Shown in pieces: positions 1 to 8,968 of a stretch of DNA of 64,000 bases (position 1 is the stretch's first letter; every line of letters starts with the position of its first letter). This DNA is from CAIXSC01 sp046349915 (GTDB taxonomy: Bacteria > Planctomycetota > Planctomycetia > Pirellulales > Pirellulaceae). The DNA lies in the NCBI GenBank assembly GCA_046349915.1, contig JAXMBL010000010.1, positions 186,001-250,000 on the forward strand, given 5' to 3'. The translations under genes were made by a program, and so were the position numbers. The notes under the pieces were generated by a model. It made no database searches. It was given only the letters and a program-made list of their open reading frames with translations, and was not told where the DNA came from.

Positions 1-1127
1 TCAACAACTTGCTCTAATGACAAGGACAGAATCGAGGCGGACAGATGCGCCGCCCCTTGGTGAAGCTTTGCCAACTCCACTTGTCCAGCTAACGTTGCCG
101 CTGGCCGCATGGCGGCATGTTCCACGTAGTACTTATGCCACGAGCGCAGCCGCGCAACGTAGTTCTCGCCATTTTGCAACGAGGCCCAAGCTGTATAGGT
201 CAACAGCGGATCGACGCTGACGCGAGCGTCATGCGGTTCATACCACGGGCGTATCCCCAGTGGGTCGAAGCGAGCATCATAGTAGTCGCCAAACAAATAG
301 GCGATCGATCTGGCTCGAGTAAACAAATGCAACTGCAAGTTGCCCAGATCGAGCACATCACTCGGCACATGGCGTATCCCGCCTGTCGCCACCACCGCGC
401 CCGTGATCCGCAAAGGCGAGTAAAGTTGGGCGCGCAACCCCAATCGATAATCCCAGTATCCCGGCACGTAGACGTAACCCGAAGCGGCGACTACATACCT
501 CGCAGGCGTCCAAACCCATCCCGGCTGATAGGGAACCCAATAGCCGGGTCGCCATCGGTAACGACCTTCATGAGGCTCCCAACAGCCAGGTACATAAAAT
601 TGAGATGCATCGTCGCCCGGCGAAGCAGGGCCCCGCTCAAGCGTTTTGGGAGGAGCCGACAGGTAGACAATCTTGTCGGTACTCGCATTGATCCAGAAGC
701 CTGAATACCACTGAGCGCCTCGCTCCAGAGGTTGCCAATACCCCGGAATCCATCGAGCCTCAGGCGGCATGGCTCGCCACAAACCACTCACCCAGATAAA
801 CTCCTTGGCCTCCGCATCCCAGCCCCAATACCCAGGGATCCACAGCACGTTGTTTCCACTGGGTTTGACACTCGGCGGAATCTCCTCGACTGCTGGCGGC
901 GGAACCGAGTCGGCCACGACGCTTGGCATCGGCTCAAAGGTCGTCACCGTCGCAAACGCCTCGTGAATCGGACCTCGCGTCACAACCTCGATTTTTGCTT
1001 CGGAAGCCGCAGTGGGAGGCTCTTGCGATGCTCCCCGTTGAGCCAACAGGAAAAACAGCATTCCGCTCGCAAACAACGTTCGCGCGAAGATGCCAAACGA
1101 CCCGTGGTTCAAGAAACGACGAAACAT
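1..1127 (-). CDS. WXXGXW-repeat exported protein (3' end outside window)
   Basis: The frame is open from an ATG at 1127 to the window edge (375 codons, no stop), so the C-terminus is missing. The start is supported by a GAGGAGG-like ribosome site just upstream. Residues 1-35 look like a signal peptide: basic start, a hydrophobic stretch (FFLLA), then a small-residue cut region. Tandem tryptophan motifs of the WXXGXW type follow between residues ~96 and ~215 (WIPGYW, WVSGLW, WIPGYW, WYSGFW and later PGYW units). These define a family of exported, probably surface or envelope, proteins of unknown function (YXWGXW/WXXGXW repeat, Pfam PF12779 from memory). The second half (residues ~220-375) has no motif I recognise. 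Function unknown. Confidence 0.85.
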   Translation of the reverse strand, partial: MFRRFLNHGSFGIFARTLFASGMLFFLLAQRGASQEPPTAASEAKIEVVTRGPIHEAFATVTTFEPMPSVVADSVPPPAVEEIPPSVKPSGNNVLWIPGYWGWDAEAKEFIWVSGLWRAMPPEARWIPGYWQPLERGAQWYSGFWINASTDKIVYLSAPPKTLERGPASPGDDASQFYVPGCWEPHEGRYRWRPGYWVPYQPGWVWTPARYVVAASGYVYVPGYWDYRLGLRAQLYSPLRITGAVVATGGIRHVPSDVLDLGNLQLHLFTRARSIAYLFGDYYDARFDPLGIRPWYEPHDARVSVDPLLTYTAWASLQNGENYVARLRSWHKYYVEHAAMRPAATLAGQVELAKLHQGAAHLSASILSLSLEQVV

Positions 1128-1601
1128 AACACCTCCTCTCGCAAATTAAGAACTGTCCACCCCGGTGATGGAGTGGATGCAAGGTGTCCGTCGGGCATTC
1201 ACGCAAAGATGGCGATGAGCCCCTGACGACTAAAGTGGCACTGGTGCCTGGCCACATCAAGTATTCCTGCGTGCCGAAGCCGCAATCATCATGCCAAGCG
1301 AACGCAGAAATTAGCCGCGAAGATTCGCAAACCAAGTGGTCAACAAGTCTTTCCTCCACTTCAATCGACTTCCAAAATCTGCGTGTCGCAGGCTCGACGG
1401 TCGCGAATTGAGACGCCCCGCACTCATTTTGAGATTCAGGATACTGGTATGGTCGGCGTAGATCGGTTGCACAAATCGTCGCCAGAAACGACGATGATCA
1501 GGGGTTGGACCTCGCCAGTCTGGCCCTATGATCCTGGAATTAGATCCCGGAATTAGATCCTGGAAAGCGCGTTGATCATCCTCCCTTTAGGATTGTTCGT
1601 T
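1128..1601. other. Intergenic region between divergent genes
   Basis: About 470 bases between divergently transcribed genes. It should hold both promoters, but I see no convincing -35/-10 pair. A short element (GGAATTAGATCC) is repeated in tandem at about 1535-1562 just before the downstream gene. No supported coding frame. Confidence 0.4.
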
Positions 1602-4600
1602 ATGCCTCGCCGCCTGACTTCCTCCTCCTATCTGCTCGGCGCACTGGTCGCAGGTCTCGGGCTTGTCTCGCTCGGGCGCCCCGGTCCGCTGGCCGCTCAA
1701 ACGCCCGGCGCCGAGCGATCTCTGCCCGCGCGAATCGAGTTCAATCGCGACATTCGCCCGATCCTCGCCGACAACTGCTTTTCCTGTCATGGATTCGACG
1801 CCAATCGTCGCGAGGCCGACCTGAGACTCGACGTCTTCGAAGCCGCGATCGCTCAACGTGACTCAGGGGCGGCAATCGTCCCCGGCAAGCCGGACGCGAG
1901 CCAGTTGATTCAGCGAGTGCTCCACGCCGACGCCGATCAACGCATGCCGCCGCCCGCTAGCGGCAAGTCGCTCACGCCGCGACAAATCGAGCTGCTCCAG
2001 CGCTGGATCGCTCAAGGCGCAGCCTACCAACAACATTGGGCGTTTCTCCCTATTCGTAAGGCGGTTCCACCCACCGTTCCCAACGAACAACCGGGAATGC
2101 AGCCCATCGACCGATTCATTCAGGCGCGACTGGCCGCTGAAGGTCTCACCCCTTCCCCCGAAGCGGACCGCCGTACACTCGCCCGCCGTCTCTCCTTCGA
2201 CCTGCTCGGTCTCCCACCCAGCGCCGAGGAAGTGACCGCGTTCGAGAACGATCGCTCGCCCGATGCCTACGAAAAAATGGTGGACCGGCTGTTGGCATCG
2301 CCCCACTACGCCGAACGCATGGCCGTCTATTGGCTGGATGTTGTCCGCTATGCCGACACAGCCGGGTATCACAGCGACAACCACCGCGACCTCGCCCCCT
2401 ATCGCGACTATGTCATTCAGGCATTCCACCAGAACAAACCGTTCGATCAATTCACGATCGAACAGTTGGCGGGCGATCTCTTGCCGCAACCCACGTTCGA
2501 GAGCCGAGTCGCCTCGGGCTACAACCGCCTGCTGCAAACCACCGAGGAAGGAGGCGCTCAGCCAAAGGAGTACACGGCCAAGTACGCGGCCGACCGAGTG
2601 CGCAACACCAGCGTGATCTGGATGGGCGTCACCATGGGATGCTGCGAATGCCACGATCACAAGTTTGATCCCTTTACCACTCGCGAGTTCTATAGCATGC
2701 AGGCGTTCTTCGCCGATGTCGCTGAACGAGCCGTCGGACGACAAGATCAAACTCCGATTCCCACACCCCAGCAGCAACAGCAAGTCGCCGAGCTCGATGA
2801 GAAACTAACGGCCGTCCGCGCTCAATTGAACGCCGACTCGCCCGAACTCGCGGCCGAACAGACTCAATGGGAAACTCGCACGCGCGAGGAACTGGCGAGC
2901 ATGAAGTCGGCCTGGACTCCCGTGAAGCCCGACTCGGTTCAATCCACGGGCGGCCAGACGCTGCAAACACTCGACGATCTCTCGGTGCTCGCTAGCGGCA
3001 ACAATCCCGCCACGGACACCTACATCGCGACACTCACGCCGCCTCCCGGTCGCTTCACCGGCGTGCGACTCGAAACACTGATTCATGAAAGTCTCGCCAA
3101 TAAGGGACTATCGCGAGCCAATGGAAATTTCGTACTCACCGAAGTCGAGGTCGCTGTCGTCCCGGCGCCCGATGCGCCGCCCATGCCCTGGAAAATCCGC
3201 AAGGCGGAGGCCGATTTCTCGCAACAATCGCACCCGGTCGCTTTGGCGATCGATGGCGATCCCAAGTCAGGCTGGGCCGTCGATGGACATGTGAAGCCGG
3301 CTGACCATCGAGCGATCTTTGTGTTCGAGAAGCCACTCGAAGTCACGCCGACCACCAAGCTGATCGTGCGACTCCGACACGAGTCTCAATACGCACAGCA
3401 CAACATCGGGCGATTCCGTCTGTCGGCCTCCAGCGCCGACGAGCCCTCGCTGTCCGAGGTCGGTATTCCCGCGAATATCGTCGAGGCGATTCGCATTGAC
3501 TCGACGAAGCGCAGCACAGCTCAAAAAGACGCCTTGCGAGCTTACTTCCGCACCATCGCTCCGCGGCTTGATCCCGAACGTCGTCAGATTGCCGAACTGG
3601 AAAAGCAACGAGAAGCCTTGGTCAAGTCGTATCCACTCACCCTGGTCACTACGGCCGTCACTCCACGCACGATTCGCGTTCTGCCGCGCGGTAACTGGCT
3701 CGATGACTCGGGCGAAGTTGTGCAGCCCGCAACTCCCGCCACGCTCAATCCACTCGGAGTCGCCGATCGTCGGCCCACTCGCCTTGACTTTGCTCAATGG
3801 CTGATGGCGCCCGAGAATCCTCTGACCGCGCGTGTCTTTGTCAATCGACTGTGGAAGCTGACGTTCGGTCAAGCAATCTCGCGCACCGTCGAGGATCTTG
3901 GCACGCAAGGCGACCTGCCGTCGCATCCCGAGTTGCTTGACTGGCTAGCCGCGGAATTTCGCGACAACGGCTGGAACATCAAGCAGCTCCACAAACAACT
4001 TGTGATGTCGCGGACTTACCGACAGTCGTCCGAGACTCCGGCGAAACTGCGCGAGGTAGATCCCAATAACCGCCTGCTTGCTCGCCAAAGTCGGTTCCGA
4101 CTGGACGCGGAGTTTGTTCGAGACAACGCGTTGGCGGTCAGCGGCCTGCTGTCGCAGAAAGTGGGCGGACCAAGCGTCAAACCGTACCAGCCCGCCGGTT
4201 ACTGGGCGAACCTGAATTTCCCTACTCGTGAATGGCAAAACGCTTCAGGCGAGGACGTTTACCGTCGTGGGCTATACACCTACTGGTGCCGTACGTTCTT
4301 GCACCCCAGTCTCGCCGCGTTTGACGCGCCGACTCGCGAGGAGTGCGTCGCCGAACGACCTCGTTCCAACACTCCCCTGCAAGCGCTCGTCCTGCTGAAC
4401 GATCCCACGTATGTTGAATCTGCTCGCGCCTTGGCCGCGAAAGCACTCGCCGTCACCGCCGCCAGCGACTCCGACCGCATCACGTGGATGTACCATCGCA
4501 CGCTGCAACGAGCGCCGCGCGATTCGGAACGAGCGCTGATCACCGAACTGCTCGCCAAACATCGAACTCACTATCAAGCCGCCCCGCAGTCGGCCGACGA

Positions 4601-4715
4601 ACTACTTAAGGTCGGACAGTTGCCAGCCCATGGTCCCACGGCCGTCGAATGGGCCGCCTGGACCAATGTCGCTCGCGCCATGCTGAACCTCCACGAAACC
4701 GTTACTCGTAACTAA
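1602..4715 (+). CDS. Planctomycete cytochrome c (PSCyt1)-DUF1549-DUF1553 protein
   Basis: A large exported protein of a family expanded in Planctomycetes. The frame opens at 1572, but the ATG at 1602 starts a normal signal peptide (MPRRLTSSSYLLGALVAGLG), so I place the start there (1037 residues). A CxxCH haem motif (CFSCH, residues 59-63) lies in the PSCyt1 domain. The DUF1549/PSCyt2 domain begins near residue 168 (PIDRFIQARL) and the DUF1553/PSD1 domain near 737 (NPLTARVFVNRLW). The middle section resembles a jelly-roll or discoidin-like insert. The next gene, 12 bases on, encodes a DUF1501 protein, the usual partner. The biochemical role is not established; a periplasmic role in degrading complex, possibly sulfated, polysaccharides is commonly inferred. 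Confidence 0.95.
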   Translation: MPRRLTSSSYLLGALVAGLGLVSLGRPGPLAAQTPGAERSLPARIEFNRDIRPILADNCFSCHGFDANRREADLRLDVFEAAIAQRDSGAAIVPGKPDASQLIQRVLHADADQRMPPPASGKSLTPRQIELLQRWIAQGAAYQQHWAFLPIRKAVPPTVPNEQPGMQPIDRFIQARLAAEGLTPSPEADRRTLARRLSFDLLGLPPSAEEVTAFENDRSPDAYEKMVDRLLASPHYAERMAVYWLDVVRYADTAGYHSDNHRDLAPYRDYVIQAFHQNKPFDQFTIEQLAGDLLPQPTFESRVASGYNRLLQTTEEGGAQPKEYTAKYAADRVRNTSVIWMGVTMGCCECHDHKFDPFTTREFYSMQAFFADVAERAVGRQDQTPIPTPQQQQQVAELDEKLTAVRAQLNADSPELAAEQTQWETRTREELASMKSAWTPVKPDSVQSTGGQTLQTLDDLSVLASGNNPATDTYIATLTPPPGRFTGVRLETLIHESLANKGLSRANGNFVLTEVEVAVVPAPDAPPMPWKIRKAEADFSQQSHPVALAIDGDPKSGWAVDGHVKPADHRAIFVFEKPLEVTPTTKLIVRLRHESQYAQHNIGRFRLSASSADEPSLSEVGIPANIVEAIRIDSTKRSTAQKDALRAYFRTIAPRLDPERRQIAELEKQREALVKSYPLTLVTTAVTPRTIRVLPRGNWLDDSGEVVQPATPATLNPLGVADRRPTRLDFAQWLMAPENPLTARVFVNRLWKLTFGQAISRTVEDLGTQGDLPSHPELLDWLAAEFRDNGWNIKQLHKQLVMSRTYRQSSETPAKLREVDPNNRLLARQSRFRLDAEFVRDNALAVSGLLSQKVGGPSVKPYQPAGYWANLNFPTREWQNASGEDVYRRGLYTYWCRTFLHPSLAAFDAPTREECVAERPRSNTPLQALVLLNDPTYVESARALAAKALAVTAASDSDRITWMYHRTLQRAPRDSERALITELLAKHRTHYQAAPQSADELLKVGQLPAHGPTAVEWAAWTNVARAMLNLHETVTRN

Positions 4716-4727
4716 AGGCTCACTGCC

Positions 4728-6176
4728 ATGAACTCTATGGATCAATTGTCGATGTTCGAATCGCTGCGGCGCGAGGTTAACCGTCGAACGTTTTTGCGAC
4801 GCACGGGCCTGGGGCTGGGTGCCACCGCGTTCGCTCAACTCGCTGACCAACATGCCTACGGACCTCAGACCGCGACCGCCGCGACCAGCGGAGCGCTCGA
4901 CAAACCCCATCACCCGCCGCGAATTCGTCGAGTGATCTGGCTGACGATGGCGGGCGGCATGTCACACCTGGAGACCTTCGATCACAAGCCCAAGCTCGCC
5001 GCCCTCCATGGCCAGCCCATGCCAGAATCGTTCACCAAGGGGCAACCGATCGCGCAACTTCAGGGACAGAAACTGAACTGCTTCGGTCCACAACATGCTT
5101 TTCAGAAGTGTGGACAATCGGGGCAAGAGATCTCGACCATCTTCCCGACGCTGGCCTCCGTCGCCGACGACCTTTGCATCGTTCGCTCGCTGAAGACCGA
5201 CGCGATCAATCACGACCCAGCCCACACCTTCATGAATACCGGAACCACGATCTCCGGTCGACCTTCCATGGGTTCGTGGATCTGGTACGGATTGGGCGCC
5301 GAGACAGAGAATCTCCCCGGCTTCGTCGTGCTGGTCTCGACGGGACGCTCGGGGCAGCAGCAACCGATCGCGGCCCGCCAATGGCATAGCGGGTTTCTGC
5401 CGAGTCGTTTTCAGGGCGTGCAGCTGCGGGCGAAGGGCGACCCGGTCTTGTACTTGTCGAATCCCAGCGGAGTTGATGCGGCTCGACAGGAAGAGTTGGT
5501 CGCGACCATCAATCGCCTCAACCAAGACGCCACGGCTGTCACGGACGATCCCGAGATTGCCACTCGAGTGGCTCAGTACGAAATGGCGTTTCGCATGCAG
5601 TCGTCGGTCCCCGAACTGATGAACGTCGGAGGCGAGACGAAGGCAACTTTGGATCAATATGGTTGCCAACCGGGCGATGGCTCCTTCGCATCCAACTGCT
5701 TGCTCGCCCGACGACTCGCCGAACGAGGCGTGCGTTTCATTCAACTTTATCATCGCGACTGGGATCATCACGGCAATATCAAGAAGGATATCGAGGTGGT
5801 GGCAAGCGAGGTCGACCAAGCAACCACCGCGCTGATCACCGATCTGAAACAACGAGATCTTTTGAAGGATACGTTGATTGTGTTTGGCGGCGAGTTTGGG
5901 CGGACGCCCATGGCTCAAGGCAGCGGACGTGACCACCACATGAAAGGATTTTCGATGTGGCTGTGCGGCGGAGGCATCCGCGGGGGACTGACCTACGGTG
6001 CGACCGACGAACTAGGCTACAACAGCGTCGAGAACGTGGTGTCGGTGCACGACCTGCACGCCACCATGCTGCATCTGCTGGGAGTCGACCACCTGAAGTT
6101 GACCTATCGCTATCAAGGCCGCGACTTCCGACTGACCGACATCTCGGGCGAAGTGGTGAAGAGTATTTTGACTTAA
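4728..6176 (+). CDS. DUF1501 (sulfatase-like fold) Tat-exported protein
   Basis: 482 residues. A twin-arginine signal (RRTFLRR at residues 19-25, then GLGLGATAFAQ) indicates Tat export. The body matches DUF1501, an alkaline-phosphatase/sulfatase-fold family: TMAGGMSHLETFDHKP near residue 76, a middle LIQLYHRDWDHHG segment, and a late FGGEFGRTP...GRDHH block holding the likely metal-ligand histidines and acids. It follows the DUF1553 gene by 12 bases, so the two are almost certainly co-transcribed; the pair is standard in planctomycetes. Its stop overlaps the stop of the convergent gene on the other strand by two bases. The substrate is unknown. Confidence 0.95.
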   Translation: MNSMDQLSMFESLRREVNRRTFLRRTGLGLGATAFAQLADQHAYGPQTATAATSGALDKPHHPPRIRRVIWLTMAGGMSHLETFDHKPKLAALHGQPMPESFTKGQPIAQLQGQKLNCFGPQHAFQKCGQSGQEISTIFPTLASVADDLCIVRSLKTDAINHDPAHTFMNTGTTISGRPSMGSWIWYGLGAETENLPGFVVLVSTGRSGQQQPIAARQWHSGFLPSRFQGVQLRAKGDPVLYLSNPSGVDAARQEELVATINRLNQDATAVTDDPEIATRVAQYEMAFRMQSSVPELMNVGGETKATLDQYGCQPGDGSFASNCLLARRLAERGVRFIQLYHRDWDHHGNIKKDIEVVASEVDQATTALITDLKQRDLLKDTLIVFGGEFGRTPMAQGSGRDHHMKGFSMWLCGGGIRGGLTYGATDELGYNSVENVVSVHDLHATMLHLLGVDHLKLTYRYQGRDFRLTDISGEVVKSILT

Positions 6177-8275
6177 GGCAACCCAAACAACGGCACTCGA
6201 CCGTCGACTCCCACTCCCCATGCCTTCGACCCGTAGGGCAAAGCTCCTACATCTGGCTTCTCGGCGTCCATGGCGCGCAACGGATCGGGCCAGGCTTCGG
6301 GCAGTGCAAGTCCTGCGTCTCGAGCAGGACTTGTCTCTTGCAGCCGGAGATCGACTGCCGCCGACTGATCCTCGTTCAACCGCACGAACTGTGGATCGAC
6401 AATGCGGTCGTCGGTCGACCATCCCGGTGAGTAGAAGCGCTTACTGCTTTCAAATAGCGGCGAAGCTCGCAGCTTCGCCCACGGATCGCGAGGCGCGTTT
6501 TTGGCCGGTGTCAGTCCCCACAAGAGATTGCCGCCTTCGCGCAGCGCGCCGGCTTCTTTCCCGAGAATCACCGCGCCCGGCACGCCCTGCCATTGCACCA
6601 GAATGTTGTTGAACACATCGCGCTCAGTGTCGCGCAGATTCGCCGCGCCCAAGCCGAACAAAAAGTAATCACGAAAAACGGGACCACGGCGAAGAAACGT
6701 GTTGTGGTAAACGCGCATCACCGGATAGGTCGGGCTTCCGTGATCACTGATCAGATGGCCTTCATCGTGCAGGAAATCGCCGGCTCCGTCGAGTGAGTTG
6801 GCGAGCGAGTAATAGACGCCGGCTCGTTGGTCGAACACATTGCGATAAACATAGACGCCCGACGACGCATCGTGCGTTGCTGGCGATTCATCCTTGTCGA
6901 TCTCATGCTGTTGAAACACGCCTAAACAGGCGCCAATCCGATTGTGGTGAATCCACAGCGAATGCCAGCGCAGCTTCGCGCCGCACTCCAGCCCGTCATC
7001 GTTGAAGTTGTCGACAAAATTGTGGTGGAAGTCGAGCTGCTTGACGTAGCGCAGAAAAGCGAAGTCGTGGTCATCCGTAAACTCGCAGTGAGCGAACTCG
7101 ATTTGCTCGTTGTACGGCTGCCCATCTCGCAGCACAATCTGGTACGACGGCGTGCCGCGGTATTTCATGTGAGCTCGTCCGGTCCAGGGAGCGGCGAGTC
7201 CCCGGAAGGCAGAGTGAGTGACGCGAATCGACTTCGAGGCGTCGATGAGCAGCCCCGGAAAGCCGCCATACACATGCAGATGATCCAATTGAATCCCCTC
7301 GGACCCATAGATATTGATCATCGGGCTCCCTGTCGCGCCGCGGAACACAAGCCCCTCGATCCGGACATGCTGGATTCCCTGGATTCTCAAAACGTCGTCG
7401 CCGAATCCGAGCGCAATCACCAACGGAATCTTACGCGGATCGGTTTCGCCTCGATAAGCTCGATTGCCCAATCCCTGGAGCTGATGGTGAGCGAAGCGAG
7501 CATGTATTCGCCGAGTCTCTCGGTTGAACCACAGCCCTGGCCCGCAGTACAGCGACTCGGACTTTTTATCTCGAGTTTGCACTTCATTTAGAGATCGCAA
7601 GTCGGCCAGCGTTCGATAACCGTGCAATGGGGTCAGTGAATCGGCGAAGTGGCCGAGTGCCAATGGTCGATCCTGTTCAATGCCCCAGAACGGTTCCCAA
7701 GAACCGGGAAGAAACTGACCCGGCACTCGACGGTCTCCCACTTTGCCGTAAGTTCGAGTTGACACGTACTCGCCTGGAACGCCATCAACGGCTGGCGTCC
7801 AACTCCCCGCTGGATCATCTAAAAACTCTCGCAAACCGCCATCAATGATCGGCAATTCACCGGGATAAGCGGAAACAACAATTGGCGATTCCGCCGTGCC
7901 AGACCAAGTGAGATAGATACGTTCGTAGTACGTGCCCGCTCGTACGTACAGCGTGTCGCCGGACTTCAGTTGCTCGACCGAATGCTGGAGAGTGCGCCAA
8001 GGTTTCGATCGACTCCCGTCGTTCGCATCATCGCCATTTCGACCGTCCACAAAACGAGCTGGCTCGCGGATGGCGCCTGAGTCGCGAGCTGTCGGCAAAG
8101 GACGCTGTGGCGGATGAGAAAGGTATGTCGTCGTTGCCGATGGCTCAGCGTCCGCGGGAAGCGTCCCGGACGAGAAGATCCCAACAAGCACAATTAGTGC
8201 TGCGAGCGCGAGTTCTCTCCCCGCCCAAGAACGCCGCATCCATGTCGGTTGTTTTCGAGTGTCGCCTGCACACAT
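6173..8275 (-). CDS. Exported right-handed parallel beta-helix protein
   Basis: 700 residues. The ATG at 8275 is chosen because GGGGAGG lies about 7 bases upstream; a second ATG 12 codons later also precedes the hydrophobic segment (ELALAALIVLVGIFSSG) of a signal peptide. After it, FVDGRNGDDANDGS...KPWRTLQHSVEQLKSGDTLYVRAG is the classic start of DUF1565/pectate-lyase-like beta-helix proteins. Repeated short rungs follow (for example IRIEGLVFRG, IQLDHLHVYGG, IRVTHSAFRG). Such proteins usually bind or cleave polysaccharide; no catalytic residues can be assigned from sequence alone. Converges on the DUF1501 gene with overlapping stops. Confidence 0.85.
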   Translation of the reverse strand: MCAGDTRKQPTWMRRSWAGRELALAALIVLVGIFSSGTLPADAEPSATTTYLSHPPQRPLPTARDSGAIREPARFVDGRNGDDANDGSRSKPWRTLQHSVEQLKSGDTLYVRAGTYYERIYLTWSGTAESPIVVSAYPGELPIIDGGLREFLDDPAGSWTPAVDGVPGEYVSTRTYGKVGDRRVPGQFLPGSWEPFWGIEQDRPLALGHFADSLTPLHGYRTLADLRSLNEVQTRDKKSESLYCGPGLWFNRETRRIHARFAHHQLQGLGNRAYRGETDPRKIPLVIALGFGDDVLRIQGIQHVRIEGLVFRGATGSPMINIYGSEGIQLDHLHVYGGFPGLLIDASKSIRVTHSAFRGLAAPWTGRAHMKYRGTPSYQIVLRDGQPYNEQIEFAHCEFTDDHDFAFLRYVKQLDFHHNFVDNFNDDGLECGAKLRWHSLWIHHNRIGACLGVFQQHEIDKDESPATHDASSGVYVYRNVFDQRAGVYYSLANSLDGAGDFLHDEGHLISDHGSPTYPVMRVYHNTFLRRGPVFRDYFLFGLGAANLRDTERDVFNNILVQWQGVPGAVILGKEAGALREGGNLLWGLTPAKNAPRDPWAKLRASPLFESSKRFYSPGWSTDDRIVDPQFVRLNEDQSAAVDLRLQETSPARDAGLALPEAWPDPLRAMDAEKPDVGALPYGSKAWGVGVDGRVPLFGLP

Positions 8276-8457
8276 GATCTATCCTCCCCACTCGCAGCCG
8301 CCTGTCCCTCGAACTACGCCAAGTCATAACTTACAACGATCGCAAGCACTTTGTCATAGCCATAAGAAAGAACCACTTGCCAATCCCCCCATTCCGTGTT
8401 CGTCCGTGTTTTTCCGTGGCCAAATTCTGGGGCGGTGCTTGTACGCGGTGCTGCTGT

Positions 8458-8483
8458 TCATCTCGCGAAGCGAGATGGCTACG
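8458..8483. repeat. Short palindromic repeat, copy 1 (copy 2 at 23933-23958)
   Basis: This 26-base sequence contains the palindrome CATCTCGCGAAGCGAGATG. It occurs again, exactly and in inverse orientation, at 23933-23958. Both copies are intergenic. It behaves like a REP-type element and here sits directly before the blaI promoter. Confidence 0.75.
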
Positions 8484-8493
8484 AAAATCTTCG

Positions 8494-8541
8494 TTGACAC
8501 GCCTATTCATGGACGATACATTACGTACGACGTTCTTCGTA
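8494..8541 (+). promoter_or_regulatory. Putative blaI-blaR1 promoter with BlaI-type operator
   Basis: TTGACA (8494-8499) and TACATT (8517-8522) are separated by 17 bases, a good sigma-70 promoter. The expected start site (~8529) lies inside a perfect inverted repeat TACGA-N6-TCGTA (8526-8541). A dyad over the start site, 47 bases before a BlaI-family repressor gene, is where an autoregulating repressor would bind. The motif assignment is inference. Confidence 0.6.
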
Positions 8542-8587
8542 GATCATGCGAATACCGCGGCCGCCTGCCGTGGAGGAGGTAAACGTT

Positions 8588-8968
8588 ATGGAAACACCCC
8601 GACCTACCGACGCGGAACTCGACATCCTGCGAGTTCTCTGGGAGCGTGGCCCTAGCACTGTCCGGGAAGTTTACGAAGTACTGAACGCCGACCGGCCGCT
8701 CGGCTACACCACCGTTCTCAAGTTCATGCAGATCATGTTTGAGAAGGGGCTGGTGACGCGCGACGACTCGGAACGGTCGCACGTCTTCCAAGCCAAGTAC
8801 CGCCAAGAACAAACGCAGCGGCAATTGGTCAAGGACCTTGCCACTCGCGCCTTCGGCGGCTCGCTCGAACAACTCGTTCTGCAAGCTCTCTCGTCGAAGC
8901 GAGCATCCAAGCAAGAGCTGGCGGAAATCCGCAAGCTGCTCGATCAGTTGGAAGGAGGCGCCAAATGA
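8588..8968 (+). CDS. blaI: BlaI/MecI-family transcriptional repressor
   Basis: 126 residues from the ATG at 8588, which has a strong GGAGGAGGT site 7 bases upstream; the frame extends further up but without that support. PTDAELDILRVLWERGPSTVREVYEVL is the N-terminal winged-helix of the BlaI/MecI/CopY family (PF03965). YTTVLKFMQIMFEKGLV is the recognition-helix/wing region, and the rest is the dimerisation helix. Family members repress their own operon as dimers and are inactivated when a BlaR1-type protease senses a signal. The stop overlaps the next start by four bases (ATGA), so repressor and sensor are translationally coupled. A likely operator lies upstream at 8526-8541. The stimulus need not be a beta-lactam. 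Confidence 0.93.
   Translation: METPRPTDAELDILRVLWERGPSTVREVYEVLNADRPLGYTTVLKFMQIMFEKGLVTRDDSERSHVFQAKYRQEQTQRQLVKDLATRAFGGSLEQLVLQALSSKRASKQELAEIRKLLDQLEGGAK

Noticed and set aside
1863..2783. Minus-strand 306-codon open frame inside the DUF1553 gene
   Set aside because: Antisense shadow of conserved PSCyt1/DUF1549 sequence.
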